Positions 50,807 through 59,733 of a stretch of DNA of 62,199 bases are shown here, piece after piece. The notes under the pieces are model-generated. The model saw only the letters and a list, made by a program, of their open reading frames with translations, made no database searches and was not told where the DNA came from. How positions within the stretch are numbered: position 1 is the stretch's first letter; the number at the start of each line of letters is the position of its first letter. Origin of the DNA: JBHGYD01 sp041920415 (GTDB lineage: Bacteria > Bacillota > Bacilli > Bacillales > Anoxybacillaceae). The DNA lies in assembly GCA_041920415.1 (NCBI GenBank), contig JBHGYD010000040.1:1-62199 (forward strand). The letters are read 5' to 3'. The translations under genes and the position numbers were made by a program.

Positions 50807-51568
50807 ATGAAGAAAAAGTGGTTTTTCTTTTTGCTAGGAATCGTTGGATTATTGAGTGGCTGTAATCGGAATACGCCGATTACGGAGCATAGTCAAGGAG
50901 TATGGGATCATTATTTTGTGTATCCAATGTCGAAGCTTCTTCTGACATTAGGACACTTTTTTGGAAATAACTATGGGTTAGCGATTATTACGTTGACGCT
51001 AATCGTTCGCTTTTGCTTATTGCCGCTCATGTTAAAGCAGTTTAAAACAACGATAGCGATGCAAAAGCTTCGCCCAGAAATTCAAAAACTGCAACAAAAG
51101 TATAAAGGCACCGATATGGAGACACAGCGAAAATTACAACAAGAAATGATGCTTTTATACCAAAAGCATGGAATTAATCCGATGAGTGGATGTATGCCGG
51201 CGCTTATTCAAATGCCGATTTTTATGGCGCTTTATTATGCGATTAGGCGCACGCAAGAAATTAAGCTTCATTCGTTTTTATGGGTACAGCTCGGTCATAC
51301 GGATCCGTATTTCATTTTGCCGATTCTTGCTAGCGTAACGACGTTTATTTCATTGCGAATTTCGCCATCGATGACTGCGGAAAAATCGTCGCAAATGATG
51401 ATGATGTCGTATTTGATGCCTGTGATGATTTTCATTGGTGCAAGTTCTGTCCCGTCAGCTTTATCGCTTTACTGGGTTGTCGGCGGTTGTTTTTCGATCA
51501 TTCAATCATTGATTTTGCGGATGCAGCTAAAATCAGCCGCAGTTGCGGAGAACGGCCAAGCGTCATAA
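50807..51568 (+). CDS. yidC2: Membrane protein insertase YidC2 (YqjG-like, lipoprotein)
   Basis: A 253-residue Oxa1/YidC/Alb3 insertase. The N-terminal lipoprotein signal ends at LLSGC (lipidated Cys near residue 18). The core has YGLAIITLTLIVRFCLLPLM with the conserved arginine of the hydrophilic groove, then the cytoplasmic coiled coil (KLRPEIQKLQQKYKG), INPMSGCMPALIQMPIFMAL and the end ALSLYWVVGGCFSIIQ. It inserts membrane proteins alone or with SecYEG. ATG 50807 has AAGGAGG at 6 nt; ATG 50801 abuts it. In B. subtilis YidC2 is made when the main insertase SpoIIIJ fails, through MifM; the same wiring is present here. Confidence 0.95.
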   Translation: MKKKWFFFLLGIVGLLSGCNRNTPITEHSQGVWDHYFVYPMSKLLLTLGHFFGNNYGLAIITLTLIVRFCLLPLMLKQFKTTIAMQKLRPEIQKLQQKYKGTDMETQRKLQQEMMLLYQKHGINPMSGCMPALIQMPIFMALYYAIRRTQEIKLHSFLWVQLGHTDPYFILPILASVTTFISLRISPSMTAEKSSQMMMMSYLMPVMIFIGASSVPSALSLYWVVGGCFSIIQSLILRMQLKSAAVAENGQAS

Positions 51569-51571
51569 TCA

Positions 51572-51610
51572 GAACGCCGCTTCTAAACGAGTTGGAAGCG
51601 GCGTTTTTAT
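51572..51610. terminator. Bidirectional terminator between yidC2 and pepF
   Basis: The stem aacgccgcttc / gaagcggcgtt has T-rich tails in both directions. Confidence 0.88.
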
Positions 51611-51611
51611 T

Positions 51612-53480
51612 TTAGAGTTTCCCTTGTTTACGCAAAATTTGTTCCATTTCGTTGACAAGTGAGCCGAAGTATGCGAGAAGGTTGTTGAGCGGTTCAGGTG
51701 ATGTCATATCAACACCAGCTTTTTTCAATAATGGAATCGGATCATCGGATGTACCAGCGCTTAAAAATTGTAAATAGCGTTTTGTTGCTTTTCCGGTTTT
51801 ATCTTCTTTCATTTGTTTCACAAGTTCAAACGAAGCGGCGAGCGATGTGGCGTATTTGTAAACATAAAATGCGTCGTAAAAATGCGGAATGCGCAACCAA
51901 CCGAGTGCTGCTTCCGAGTCTGCTTGATAGGCAGGGCCATAATATTTTTTTAGCAAGCTGAGCCACAATGTGTTAAGTTCCTCAGCGGTTAAGCTTTCAC
52001 CTTGACGCACTTTCTCGTGAATCGCTTGTTCAAACTCAGAATACATCACTTGCGTATATACCGCTCCGCGAATTTGGTCAATTTGTTGATTTAATAAATA
52101 CAGCTTTTCTTCATCCGTTTTTGCCCGCTGCATCAAGTAATCCATCATGAGCCATTCATTGGCCGTCGAGGCTACTTCCGCGGTAAAAATCGATTGACCA
52201 GAGTAGTAATACGGTTGCTTTTGATTGGTATATAAGGAATTCATCGCGTGACCGATTTCATGAGCGATCGTTAACATACCATCGAGAGAATCGTCATAAT
52301 TCAACAAAATAAACGGATGAGTGTCATAGGCTCCCGTATTATAGCCGCCTGTATACTTTTTCGGGCGAGGATATACATCTAGCCAACGATGTTCAAATGC
52401 GTATCGGACATTGTCGACATATTCCTTTCCAAGCGGTTTTAATCCTTCGAGAATGAGCGTTTGCGCTTTACTGATCGGAAATTTCATTTTTTTGGCCACT
52501 GATTGACTGACAAGTGGCATGTACATATCATAACTATGTACGTTTTCAACATGTAACACGTTTTTCCGAAGTTCGATATAGCGATGTAAGTAATGCAAAT
52601 GGTCATTCACAGAAGAAAGCAAATTGGTAAATACGTGCTTCGGTACATCATCGGCAGATAGAGCCGTGTCAAGCGCTGATTGATATCGCCTTGCCTTGGC
52701 GTACAATTCATCCGCTTTGACAGAAGCATATAAAGTGGCGGCCGATGTATTTTCTATCGCTTGATAGCTGTGAAAAAAGGTTTGAAACACTCGTTTCCGA
52801 TAGTCGCGATTCGGATGTTCTAACGCTTCTAAATAGTTTCCTTCTGTTAGTTGAATAGTTTTTCCGTTCGGTGCTTGAGTAGTAGGAGGAGTATAATCTC
52901 CACGTGAAGCGTTGTTATAAATATTTTCTGGGTCGTTTGTGATTGGAGCGAGTTTGGCCAGCAATCGTTCTTCTTTTTTCGAAAGAGTATGGGCTTTTCG
53001 TTCGAGCAACTCGTCAAAATAGCGTGCGTATAGTTTCAAACGTTTGCTTTTTTTCATATCCGTTAATTTGTCTTTTGGAAGTGCTAAAATCTCCGGTTCG
53101 ATAAACGCAGTTACTGCCGCGTATTCAGAAGCGAGTGTTTCGATTTTTGCTTTTAAATTTGCCGCGGTTTTGTCCTCAATGTTTATATCTTGCTTTAAGT
53201 GGGTGTAAAGGGAAAGTTTGTCGAGCGTCCGTAAAATTTTTTCATTTAATGCAAACAGTTTCGCAACATCGGTTTCATCGTCGAGCTTTCCTTGATAGGA
53301 TGATAATTGTGGTAACGCTTTAGTGACGGTTTCGTAATCTTTGTCGAAAGCGGCTTGGGAAGGGTAAATATCGGCTACATTCCATGTGTATTTTGGTTCA
53401 ATATTAGTTGCAGCCGCTTGCGTATGGAGCGGAAGGATGCTCAGCCACGCTGCGAGCAACAGTCGGAATATTGTTCTCAT
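51612..53480 (-). CDS. pepF: Oligoendopeptidase F (M3B), with signal peptide
   Basis: A 622-residue zinc peptidase of family M3B. The catalytic motif HEIGH is at residues 407-411, with the third ligand in the FTAEVASTANEWLM segment. PepF cleaves peptides of about 7-23 residues and is usually cytoplasmic, but this one has a clear N-terminal signal peptide (MRTIFRLLLAAWLSILPLHT, then QAAA before the mature start), so it acts outside or at the membrane. ATG 53480 has GGAAG 9 nt upstream. In the export of proteins and peptides it may complement YidC2, but that is speculative. Confidence 0.93.
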   Translation of the reverse strand: MRTIFRLLLAAWLSILPLHTQAAATNIEPKYTWNVADIYPSQAAFDKDYETVTKALPQLSSYQGKLDDETDVAKLFALNEKILRTLDKLSLYTHLKQDINIEDKTAANLKAKIETLASEYAAVTAFIEPEILALPKDKLTDMKKSKRLKLYARYFDELLERKAHTLSKKEERLLAKLAPITNDPENIYNNASRGDYTPPTTQAPNGKTIQLTEGNYLEALEHPNRDYRKRVFQTFFHSYQAIENTSAATLYASVKADELYAKARRYQSALDTALSADDVPKHVFTNLLSSVNDHLHYLHRYIELRKNVLHVENVHSYDMYMPLVSQSVAKKMKFPISKAQTLILEGLKPLGKEYVDNVRYAFEHRWLDVYPRPKKYTGGYNTGAYDTHPFILLNYDDSLDGMLTIAHEIGHAMNSLYTNQKQPYYYSGQSIFTAEVASTANEWLMMDYLMQRAKTDEEKLYLLNQQIDQIRGAVYTQVMYSEFEQAIHEKVRQGESLTAEELNTLWLSLLKKYYGPAYQADSEAALGWLRIPHFYDAFYVYKYATSLAASFELVKQMKEDKTGKATKRYLQFLSAGTSDDPIPLLKKAGVDMTSPEPLNNLLAYFGSLVNEMEQILRKQGKL

Positions 53481-53621
53481 TTGTCATAACTTCCTTTCCT
53501 ATTTTTGCCGTTGTTATAGGTAGTATGTACAAAAACAGGAAGCTTACTCGAGACGAAAGAAGGAATAGCAGCGAAAATGTCAAATACCATCAACTGTAAA
53601 GAAATAAAGGAGGAAATCAAA

Positions 53622-54524
53622 TTGGAACGCATACGTTTAGCAGAAGATTTAACATTTTCTCGAGTGATTCATGGTTTATGGCGGTTAGCCGAGTGGAATT
53701 ATTCAAAAGAAGAGATTTTACAATTGATTGAGTTTTGTATAGAACAGGGAATTACAACGTTCGACCATGCCGACATTTATGGAGGATATACGTGCGAAGC
53801 CTTATTTGGCGAAGCGTTGGCGTTAAAGCCCGAGCTGCGCGATCAAATCGAAATCGTTACGAAATGCGGGATTAAATTAGTATCGAAAAACCGTCCGGAA
53901 CATCGCATCAAACATTACGACACGAGTAAACAACATATCATCCAATCCGTTCATCAATCGTTGAAAAATTTTCGAACGGAGTACATAGACGTATTGCTCA
54001 TTCATCGACCTGATCCGTTTATGAATCCAGAGGAAGTGGCAGAAGCGTTTACGCAACTGAAACGAGAAGGAAAAGTCCGCTATTTTGGTGTTTCGAACTT
54101 TAAACGCTCGCAATTCAATATGTTGCAGTCGTATTTAGATTTTCCGTTAGTGACGAATCAAATCGAAATTTCTGCTTATCACCTTGAAAATATTGAAGAC
54201 GGTACGGTAGATTTATGCCAAGAAAAGCGAATTCCGCCGATGGTGTGGTCACCGCTTGCTGGTGGAAAAATTTTTACGGCTGACGATGAAAAGGCAGTTC
54301 GCTTAAGAAACACGCTCGAAAAGGTGAAAGAGGAGATCAACGCAACAAGTATCGACGAAGTGTTGTATGCATGGCTGTTTGTTCATCCAGCGCGAATGAT
54401 GCCGATTGTCGGCTCTGGGAAAAAAGAGCGTATTCTCTGTGCGGTTCGTGCTCTTGAATTATCGATGAATCGTCAACAATGGTTTGAAATTTTACAAAGT
54501 TCGATGGGGCATGAGGTGCCGTAA
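53622..54524 (+). CDS. Aldo/keto reductase
   Basis: A 300-residue TIM-barrel NADPH-dependent reductase of the YdhF-like group. The catalytic tetrad is visible: Asp and Tyr in FDHADIYGGY, Lys in VTKCGI, and His in LLIHRPDP. GVSNFKRSQF and IVGSGKKERI correspond to the cofactor site. TTG 53622 is the start because AAAGGAGG lies 8 nt before it and MERIRLAEDLTFSRVIHG matches the family; the frame is open for 15 codons upstream. topB follows 33 nt after the stop codon. The substrate is unknown. Confidence 0.92.
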   Translation: MERIRLAEDLTFSRVIHGLWRLAEWNYSKEEILQLIEFCIEQGITTFDHADIYGGYTCEALFGEALALKPELRDQIEIVTKCGIKLVSKNRPEHRIKHYDTSKQHIIQSVHQSLKNFRTEYIDVLLIHRPDPFMNPEEVAEAFTQLKREGKVRYFGVSNFKRSQFNMLQSYLDFPLVTNQIEISAYHLENIEDGTVDLCQEKRIPPMVWSPLAGGKIFTADDEKAVRLRNTLEKVKEEINATSIDEVLYAWLFVHPARMMPIVGSGKKERILCAVRALELSMNRQQWFEILQSSMGHEVP

Positions 54525-54557
54525 AAAGCAGGAATGGACAACAAGGAGAAACGAACG

Positions 54558-56711
54558 ATGAAAGTCATTATTGCTGAAAAACCGGATCAAGGCGCGACAT
54601 TAGCTTCTATTTTTCAAACGAAAAAACATCAAGGTTATATCGAAATTTTTCCGAATGAGCTCTTCCCAAAAGGAGCATACATGACATGGGCGGTTGGTCA
54701 CCTTTTCCAGCTCGCCCCGCCTGAACATTATCGTCCAGAGTGGAAACAATGGAAACTCGAAATGTTGCCAATCATTCCAGAACGGTTTCAATATGAAGTC
54801 GAAAAATCAAAGGCAAAGCAGTTTAAAGTGATTAAAGAATTACTTTTGAAACCGGAAGTAACGGAAATTATTCATGCGGGTGACGCCGGTCGCGAAGGGG
54901 AACTAATTGTTAGAAACATTATCAATATGTGTGGCGTTAAAAAGCCGATGAAGCGGTTATGGATTTCTTCATTAACCCCAAAAGCGATTTACGAAGGTTT
55001 TAAGCAGTTGCTTGATGAATCGGAAACGCGCAATTTGTATTACGAAGCGTATGCGCGAGCGTGCGCGGATTGGATTGTCGGGATGAACGCTTCCCGCATT
55101 TACAGCATTTTATTAAAACAAAAAGGAATGAATGACGTATTTTCCGCTGGCCGGGTGCAAACGCCGACATTGGCGTTAATCGTCAAGCGTGAAAAAGAGA
55201 TTGAAAATTTTACATCAGAGCCGTTTTGGGAAGTGTTTGCCACATTCAATATGGATGGAAAACAATATGAAGGCAAGTGGGTAAAAGATAACGAATCTCG
55301 CTTAAAAGACGAAGAATTGGCAAGGAAAATCGCTGAATTTTGTAAGAACAAACAAGCGGAAGTCAAAGACGTTAAAACGGAACGAAAAACGTTTCAGCCT
55401 CCGCTTTTATTTAATTTGTCATCGCTTCAAGCAACGGCAAACAAGTTATATCAGTTTTCACCGAAAAAGACGTTAGATGTACTGCAAAGCCTCTATCAAA
55501 AAGGGATTGTGTCATATCCCCGTTCGGATTCGAATTATGTGACAAAAGGAGAAGCGGAAACATTTCCAGATATCTTACAGAAATTAAGCAAGTTTCCCGA
55601 ATATAAAGATCTGTTCCCGCTACCGAATCCTTCGATTGTTCACAATAAGCGGTATGTGAATGAAAAAAAGGTAACGGATCACTATGCGATCATCCCAACG
55701 GAACAAGTGACGGATCCTAATAAGCTATCAAACGATGAACGAAAAATCTATGATTTAGTCGTGCGCCGTCTCATTGCGGCTCATTATGAACAGGCGGTTT
55801 TTGATTATACAACCATTATCACTCTTGTTGACAAACGAGCGGAATTTGTTTCCAAAGGGAAACAACAAATTCAAGAAGGCTGGCGTAAAGTAATTTTTCA
55901 ACAAGATGACGATGACGATGTCGTATTACCGAATGTCGATGTGGGCGCAAAGGGATATGTTGAGCACATCAACGTCAAAGAGGGGAAAACGCAGCCGCCA
56001 AAACGCTATACGGAAGGGCAACTCATTACTCTTATGAAAACAGCCGGGAAGTTTCTTGAGAATGAAGAATTGGAAAAAGTGCTCACAAAAACGGAAGGAC
56101 TTGGAACGGAAGCGACGCGCGCCGGCATTATTACGATGCTAAAAGAGAGAAAGTATATTGAAGTCAAGAAAAATCAAGTATATGCGACAGACAAAGCGAA
56201 GGTATTAATTGAAGCGATTGGTGATAAAATTTTAGCCTCTCCGGAAATGACGGCGAAATGGGAGCAGCGATTAAGTGAAATTGGCGAAGGGAAAGCATCA
56301 GCGGCAAGCTTTATGGAACAAGTAAAGAAACTGTCAGCAAAAATTATTCAAGATGCGATTGAAATGTCGGAAACATGGAACTTCGCCGGGCTTGATACTG
56401 AATCGATTCAACGAACCAAATCAAAAGCGACGCTTGGAAAGCCTGTTGGTACATGCAAGCTGTGCGGCGGCACGGTGATTGACAAAGGTGAGTTTTATGG
56501 CTGTGCCAATTACGCAAAAACGAAATGCTCCTTTACTATTTCAAAGATGATTCTCGGCAAAAAGATTTCGCAAACGAATGTGAAAAAACTGCTTCAACAT
56601 GGCAAGACGGATTTAATAAAAGGATTTAAAAAGGGCGAGAAAACGTTTGATGCGTATTTAGTATGGGATGAACAAGAACGAAAAATATCCTTTTCGTTTA
56701 AGAATACGTAA
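54558..56711 (+). CDS. topB: DNA topoisomerase III
   Basis: A 717-residue type IA topoisomerase, close to the 727 of B. subtilis TopB. The Toprim domain is at the N-terminus (MKVIIAEKPDQGATLA, HAGDAGREGELIVR), the catalytic tyrosine is Tyr320 in GIVSYPRSDSNYV, and a C-terminal zinc-finger-like domain has CKLCGG and CANYAKTKC. It unlinks and decatenates DNA. ATG 54558 follows AAGGAG. It may be co-transcribed with the aldo/keto reductase gene. Confidence 0.96.
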   Translation: MKVIIAEKPDQGATLASIFQTKKHQGYIEIFPNELFPKGAYMTWAVGHLFQLAPPEHYRPEWKQWKLEMLPIIPERFQYEVEKSKAKQFKVIKELLLKPEVTEIIHAGDAGREGELIVRNIINMCGVKKPMKRLWISSLTPKAIYEGFKQLLDESETRNLYYEAYARACADWIVGMNASRIYSILLKQKGMNDVFSAGRVQTPTLALIVKREKEIENFTSEPFWEVFATFNMDGKQYEGKWVKDNESRLKDEELARKIAEFCKNKQAEVKDVKTERKTFQPPLLFNLSSLQATANKLYQFSPKKTLDVLQSLYQKGIVSYPRSDSNYVTKGEAETFPDILQKLSKFPEYKDLFPLPNPSIVHNKRYVNEKKVTDHYAIIPTEQVTDPNKLSNDERKIYDLVVRRLIAAHYEQAVFDYTTIITLVDKRAEFVSKGKQQIQEGWRKVIFQQDDDDDVVLPNVDVGAKGYVEHINVKEGKTQPPKRYTEGQLITLMKTAGKFLENEELEKVLTKTEGLGTEATRAGIITMLKERKYIEVKKNQVYATDKAKVLIEAIGDKILASPEMTAKWEQRLSEIGEGKASAASFMEQVKKLSAKIIQDAIEMSETWNFAGLDTESIQRTKSKATLGKPVGTCKLCGGTVIDKGEFYGCANYAKTKCSFTISKMILGKKISQTNVKKLLQHGKTDLIKGFKKGEKTFDAYLVWDEQERKISFSFKNT

Positions 56712-56730
56712 TTCAAATAGGAAAGAATGC

Positions 56731-56763
56731 ACCCTCTCCTACAATCGAGTGTTGGGAGAGGGT
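56731..56763 (+). terminator. Hairpin after topB
   Basis: The stem accctctcc / gggagagggt is strong but has no T-run, so it may stabilise the mRNA end rather than terminate. Confidence 0.45.
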
Positions 56764-56851
56764 TAAAGATTAGTTATGGCGCATTTATAAAAAAGTGGGA
56801 TTTTAAGGAAGAAGAGGAATCGAAGTTATAAGTAAATAATACGACGAAACA

Positions 56852-57286
56852 TCATTGTTCATTGAGTTTTTCCATAAAACGCTCAGGTTCTTTCAACTCT
56901 TGAAAACTAAATTGTCTATAAAAATCGTGTGCGTCTTTTGTTGCTAACAAAAAGCGGCGAACGGTTCCGATATCAGGGTGCTGTAAAACGCATTCTAACA
57001 TCCATTTTCCGAGTCCCTTTCCCCGATAAGCTTCGTCAATAAATACGTCACACAGATAAGCAAACGTTGCGCCGTCCGTAACGACCCTTGCAAATCCAAC
57101 TTGCGTATTTTCGTAAAATAACGAAAAGCACAGTGAATGTTCAAGCGATTTGATAATTGTGTCGCGTTTCCGGGTGTTTGCCCAATATGACTGAGAGAGA
57201 AATTTGCACACTTTGTCTACATTTACTTTGTTTCGATCTGTTGAAATCATAAACGGTTTTTTTATGTACTCTGTTGTTTGAAACAA
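56852..57286 (-). CDS. GNAT-family N-acetyltransferase
   Basis: A 144-residue GNAT enzyme. The acetyl-CoA-binding loop is clear in IDEAYRGKGLGKWMLECVLQ, with ARVVTDGATFAYLCDVF before it and FYRQFSFQELKEPERFME at the end, similar to the YdhI/YjaB-like proteins of bacilli. It transfers an acetyl group to an unknown amine. The start is TTG 57286, with GGAAGAGAG upstream; the first ATG (57250) has no ribosome site. Confidence 0.85.
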   Translation of the reverse strand: MFQTTEYIKKPFMISTDRNKVNVDKVCKFLSQSYWANTRKRDTIIKSLEHSLCFSLFYENTQVGFARVVTDGATFAYLCDVFIDEAYRGKGLGKWMLECVLQHPDIGTVRRFLLATKDAHDFYRQFSFQELKEPERFMEKLNEQ

Positions 57287-57608
57287 ATCTCTCTTCCTTT
57301 CTGCTTTTTTAGATGAATTATAAGCAATAATTGCAATCTAAGACAATAGGGAATTGATGAATAATTCTAATTAGTTATAATATTTACTAATATAAACAAA
57401 AATTGTGATATTATACTAGAAAGAATGCGTCCGCTCAGATAAGAGGATGATGCCAATATTATTTTTTTGATAAACAATAATATTATTATGTAAACTTAAA
57501 ATAGGATATGGATAAAGTTAACAAAATGTTTTACATAGTAATGTGTCTATTGTTTTTTTGTTCCTCATAATTATGAATGGAAAACCAATAGAACTATGGA
57601 GGAGAGAA
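57287..57608. other. AT-rich divergent intergenic region
   Basis: About 320 bases containing only promoter-like AT-rich sequence (for example TTGTGA ... TATTATA) and short A/T inverted repeats (aatattatt / aataatatt). No gene or recognised RNA is seen. Confidence 0.45.
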
Positions 57609-58613
57609 ATGAATATTTTAGTTTTAGGCGGTACAAATTTTGTCGGAAAGCATATTGTTGCTGAAGCTTTACGGCGAGGGCATAACGTTACCATTTTTAA
57701 TAGAGGAAACTCGAACAAGGAGCTATTTCCAGAAGTCGAAAAATTAACGGGAAACCGCGATGGAGATTTACGTGCTTTGTCAGGGAGAAAATGGGATGCG
57801 GTTATTGATACATGTGGCTATGTTCCAAGGATTGTTAGAGCGTCCGCGCGATTGTTAGCCGAATCATGCAGTCATTATACGTTTATTTCAAGCATTTCTG
57901 TGTATGCCGACTTTTCGCAAACAAATATTGACGAAACAGCCCAAGTAGGTACGTTAGATAATGAGACAACAGAAGAGGTGAACGGAGAAACATACGGTCC
58001 GCTCAAAGCGCTCTGTGAGAAAGAAGTATTGATGGCTTTTTCGGAAGGAGCTCTCATTCTTCGTCCAGGATTAATTGTCGGACCGGATGATTATACGGAC
58101 CGCTTTACATATTGGCCTGTCCGCATCACAAGAGGCGGAGAAGTATTAGCCCCTGGAAATCCAAATGCTCATGTGCAATTTATTGATGTGCGCGATCTTG
58201 CTAGTTTTGCAGTGAGTTTAGTCGAAAGACGACAGAAGGGCATTTACAATGTGGCAGGACCACTTCAACCGCTAACGATGAAACAATTTTTAGAAGAATG
58301 TAAAAGGGTATTGAATAGTGATGCAACATTTACATGGGTAGACGAAAAATTTCTGTCTGAGAAAGAAGTCGCATATTGGACGGAATTGCCGTTGTTTATA
58401 CCTGAATCGGTGAACATGAAAGGATTCTCCGCTATTAATATTACTAAAGCAATGGCAGAGGGGCTAACGATTCGTCCGTTGTCAGAAACGATTATCGATA
58501 CGTTAAGATGGCATGAAACCCGAAATATAAGTGAAGAACAATGGCAAGCAGGCTTGAAGTCGGCAAAGGAAAAAGAAGTTTTAGCTGCTTGGCTTGAAAA
58601 GCAGAGAGTATAG
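57609..58613 (+). CDS. NAD-dependent epimerase/dehydratase (SDR)
   Basis: A 334-residue extended SDR protein with MNILVLGGTNFVGKHIVAEA as the nucleotide-binding start, FISSISVYADF at the catalytic Ser and the YxxxK-like YGPLKALCE. Beyond the Rossmann fold it resembles the bacillar NAD-epimerase/isoflavone-reductase-like proteins of unknown substrate. GGAGG is 6 nt before ATG 57609. It is monocistronic. Confidence 0.87.
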   Translation: MNILVLGGTNFVGKHIVAEALRRGHNVTIFNRGNSNKELFPEVEKLTGNRDGDLRALSGRKWDAVIDTCGYVPRIVRASARLLAESCSHYTFISSISVYADFSQTNIDETAQVGTLDNETTEEVNGETYGPLKALCEKEVLMAFSEGALILRPGLIVGPDDYTDRFTYWPVRITRGGEVLAPGNPNAHVQFIDVRDLASFAVSLVERRQKGIYNVAGPLQPLTMKQFLEECKRVLNSDATFTWVDEKFLSEKEVAYWTELPLFIPESVNMKGFSAINITKAMAEGLTIRPLSETIIDTLRWHETRNISEEQWQAGLKSAKEKEVLAAWLEKQRV

Positions 58614-58674
58614 AAAAAAGAAATGATCTTCAAGTTCTTTTGAATTCTCTGGAAACAAGGTATCTTTTATCATT

Positions 58675-58737
58675 GAGGACTTCCTTTCTTGAAAGTATAG
58701 TTTAGCTATTTATTAAGATAGAAGTCCTCTTTCTTTA
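58675..58737 (+). terminator. Terminator-like hairpin after the SDR gene
   Basis: The 9-bp perfect stem gaggacttc / gaagtcctc with a long AT-rich loop is followed by tttcttt. The remaining ~300 bases up to the next start codon (58738-59033) hold no gene. Confidence 0.55.
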
Positions 58738-59033
58738 ATTACTCAAAACGTCCATAATCTTTAAAATGAGAAAAAGCATTGGATTTGATGCTTTTTACCT
58801 TTTTAGAAACAATGACATCACGATATCGTCTACATATGTGCCGTTTTTCAATTTTAGCTGATTTTTAAACATTCTTCGTGAAATCTTAGCCAGCATTACT
58901 CTATATTTATCTTAATATTGTTTGAATTATAAAATTTATGTATATTAAAAATGAATTTGAAGATAGACATTTGTCAATAAATTTTTCGGTTCCTAACGTA
59001 AAACTGATTATTGTGCTAGAGAGGAAGTTAATT

Positions 59034-59513
59034 ATGTTGATTCGTAATGTTTCTCCTGATGATTATCACTATATTATTAATGTAATAAACGATTGGTGGA
59101 ACGGTCGGCAAATGGCCGATATGCTTCCGAAACTGTTTTTTATTCATTTTCAGGAAACAAGTTTTGTTGTAATAGATGATAAAGAACAAATAATTGGTTT
59201 CTTAATTGGTTTTATCTCGCAAACTTATCCTGAGCAAGCATATATCCATTTTGTCGGAGTTCATCCAGAATATCGAAAACAAAAAATCGCATCAAAGTTA
59301 TACGAGTTATTTTTTGAAAAAGCAAAAGAAAAAGGCTGTCAACTTGTACGGTGCGTTACTTCACCTGTCAATCGTACATCGATTGCTTTTCATAAAAATA
59401 TGGGGTTTGAAATTGAGAAAGGAGATCAAGTAGTCGACGGGACGTCTGTTTTTACGAATTATGACGGCAGGGGAAATGATCGTGTGTTGTTTGTAAAGCG
59501 TCTGTATAAGTAG
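59034..59513 (+). CDS. GNAT-family N-acetyltransferase
   Basis: A 159-residue GNAT protein. Its start is ATG 59034 (MLIRNVSPDDYHYI) with GAGAGGAAG upstream; the frame is open earlier without a ribosome site. The acetyl-CoA-binding motif is in VGVHPEYRKQKIASKLYELF, with RCVTSPVNRTSIAFHKNMGF after it. The pattern resembles acetyltransferases of the RimI/PhnO type; the substrate is unknown. Confidence 0.87.
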   Translation: MLIRNVSPDDYHYIINVINDWWNGRQMADMLPKLFFIHFQETSFVVIDDKEQIIGFLIGFISQTYPEQAYIHFVGVHPEYRKQKIASKLYELFFEKAKEKGCQLVRCVTSPVNRTSIAFHKNMGFEIEKGDQVVDGTSVFTNYDGRGNDRVLFVKRLYK

Positions 59514-59525
59514 ATAAATGGGGGA

Positions 59526-59694
59526 ATGAGCGTGAAAGAACAATTGGCGCTTTCCATACAATTACGAACAATCAAGACAATTGCTTTTAACATTAGACCA
59601 TTTTTATCCGAACGATTCAGAAGTTCAGTTTCACTGTGGGCAAGTCCATGAGGCAAGGCATATAATCTTACAATGGGTTATTTCCATAAAATAA
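59526..59694 (+). pseudogene. Remnant of a tetratricopeptide-repeat gene
   Basis: ATG 59526 with a GGGGG ribosome site reads MSVKEQLALSI, then a frameshift leads to NYEQSRQLLLTLDHFYPNDS and EVQFHCGQVHEA. The second part fits the helix-turn-helix pattern of a TPR unit (LLLTL..xYPNDxEVxxxCxxVHD), as at the start of a common bacillar TPR protein. The rest of the gene is absent and a terminator follows. Confidence 0.45.
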
Positions 59695-59727
59695 CATGGA
59701 TAGAGATCCTCTATCCATGTTATTTTA
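59688..59727. terminator. Bidirectional terminator
   Basis: A perfect stem of about 15 bp (ataacatggatagag / ctctatccatgttat) with T-rich tails in both directions ends the L,D-transpeptidase gene and the TPR remnant. Confidence 0.9.
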
Positions 59728-59733
59728 ACTTAA

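Noticed and set aside
50649..50810. Open frame overlapping the MifM-like gene, with a GGAGG before an internal ATG
   Set aside because: It overlaps the leader's arrest region in another frame, runs into the yidC2 start, and shows no domain. The GGAGG is explained by the Gln-Glu-Val codons of the leader.
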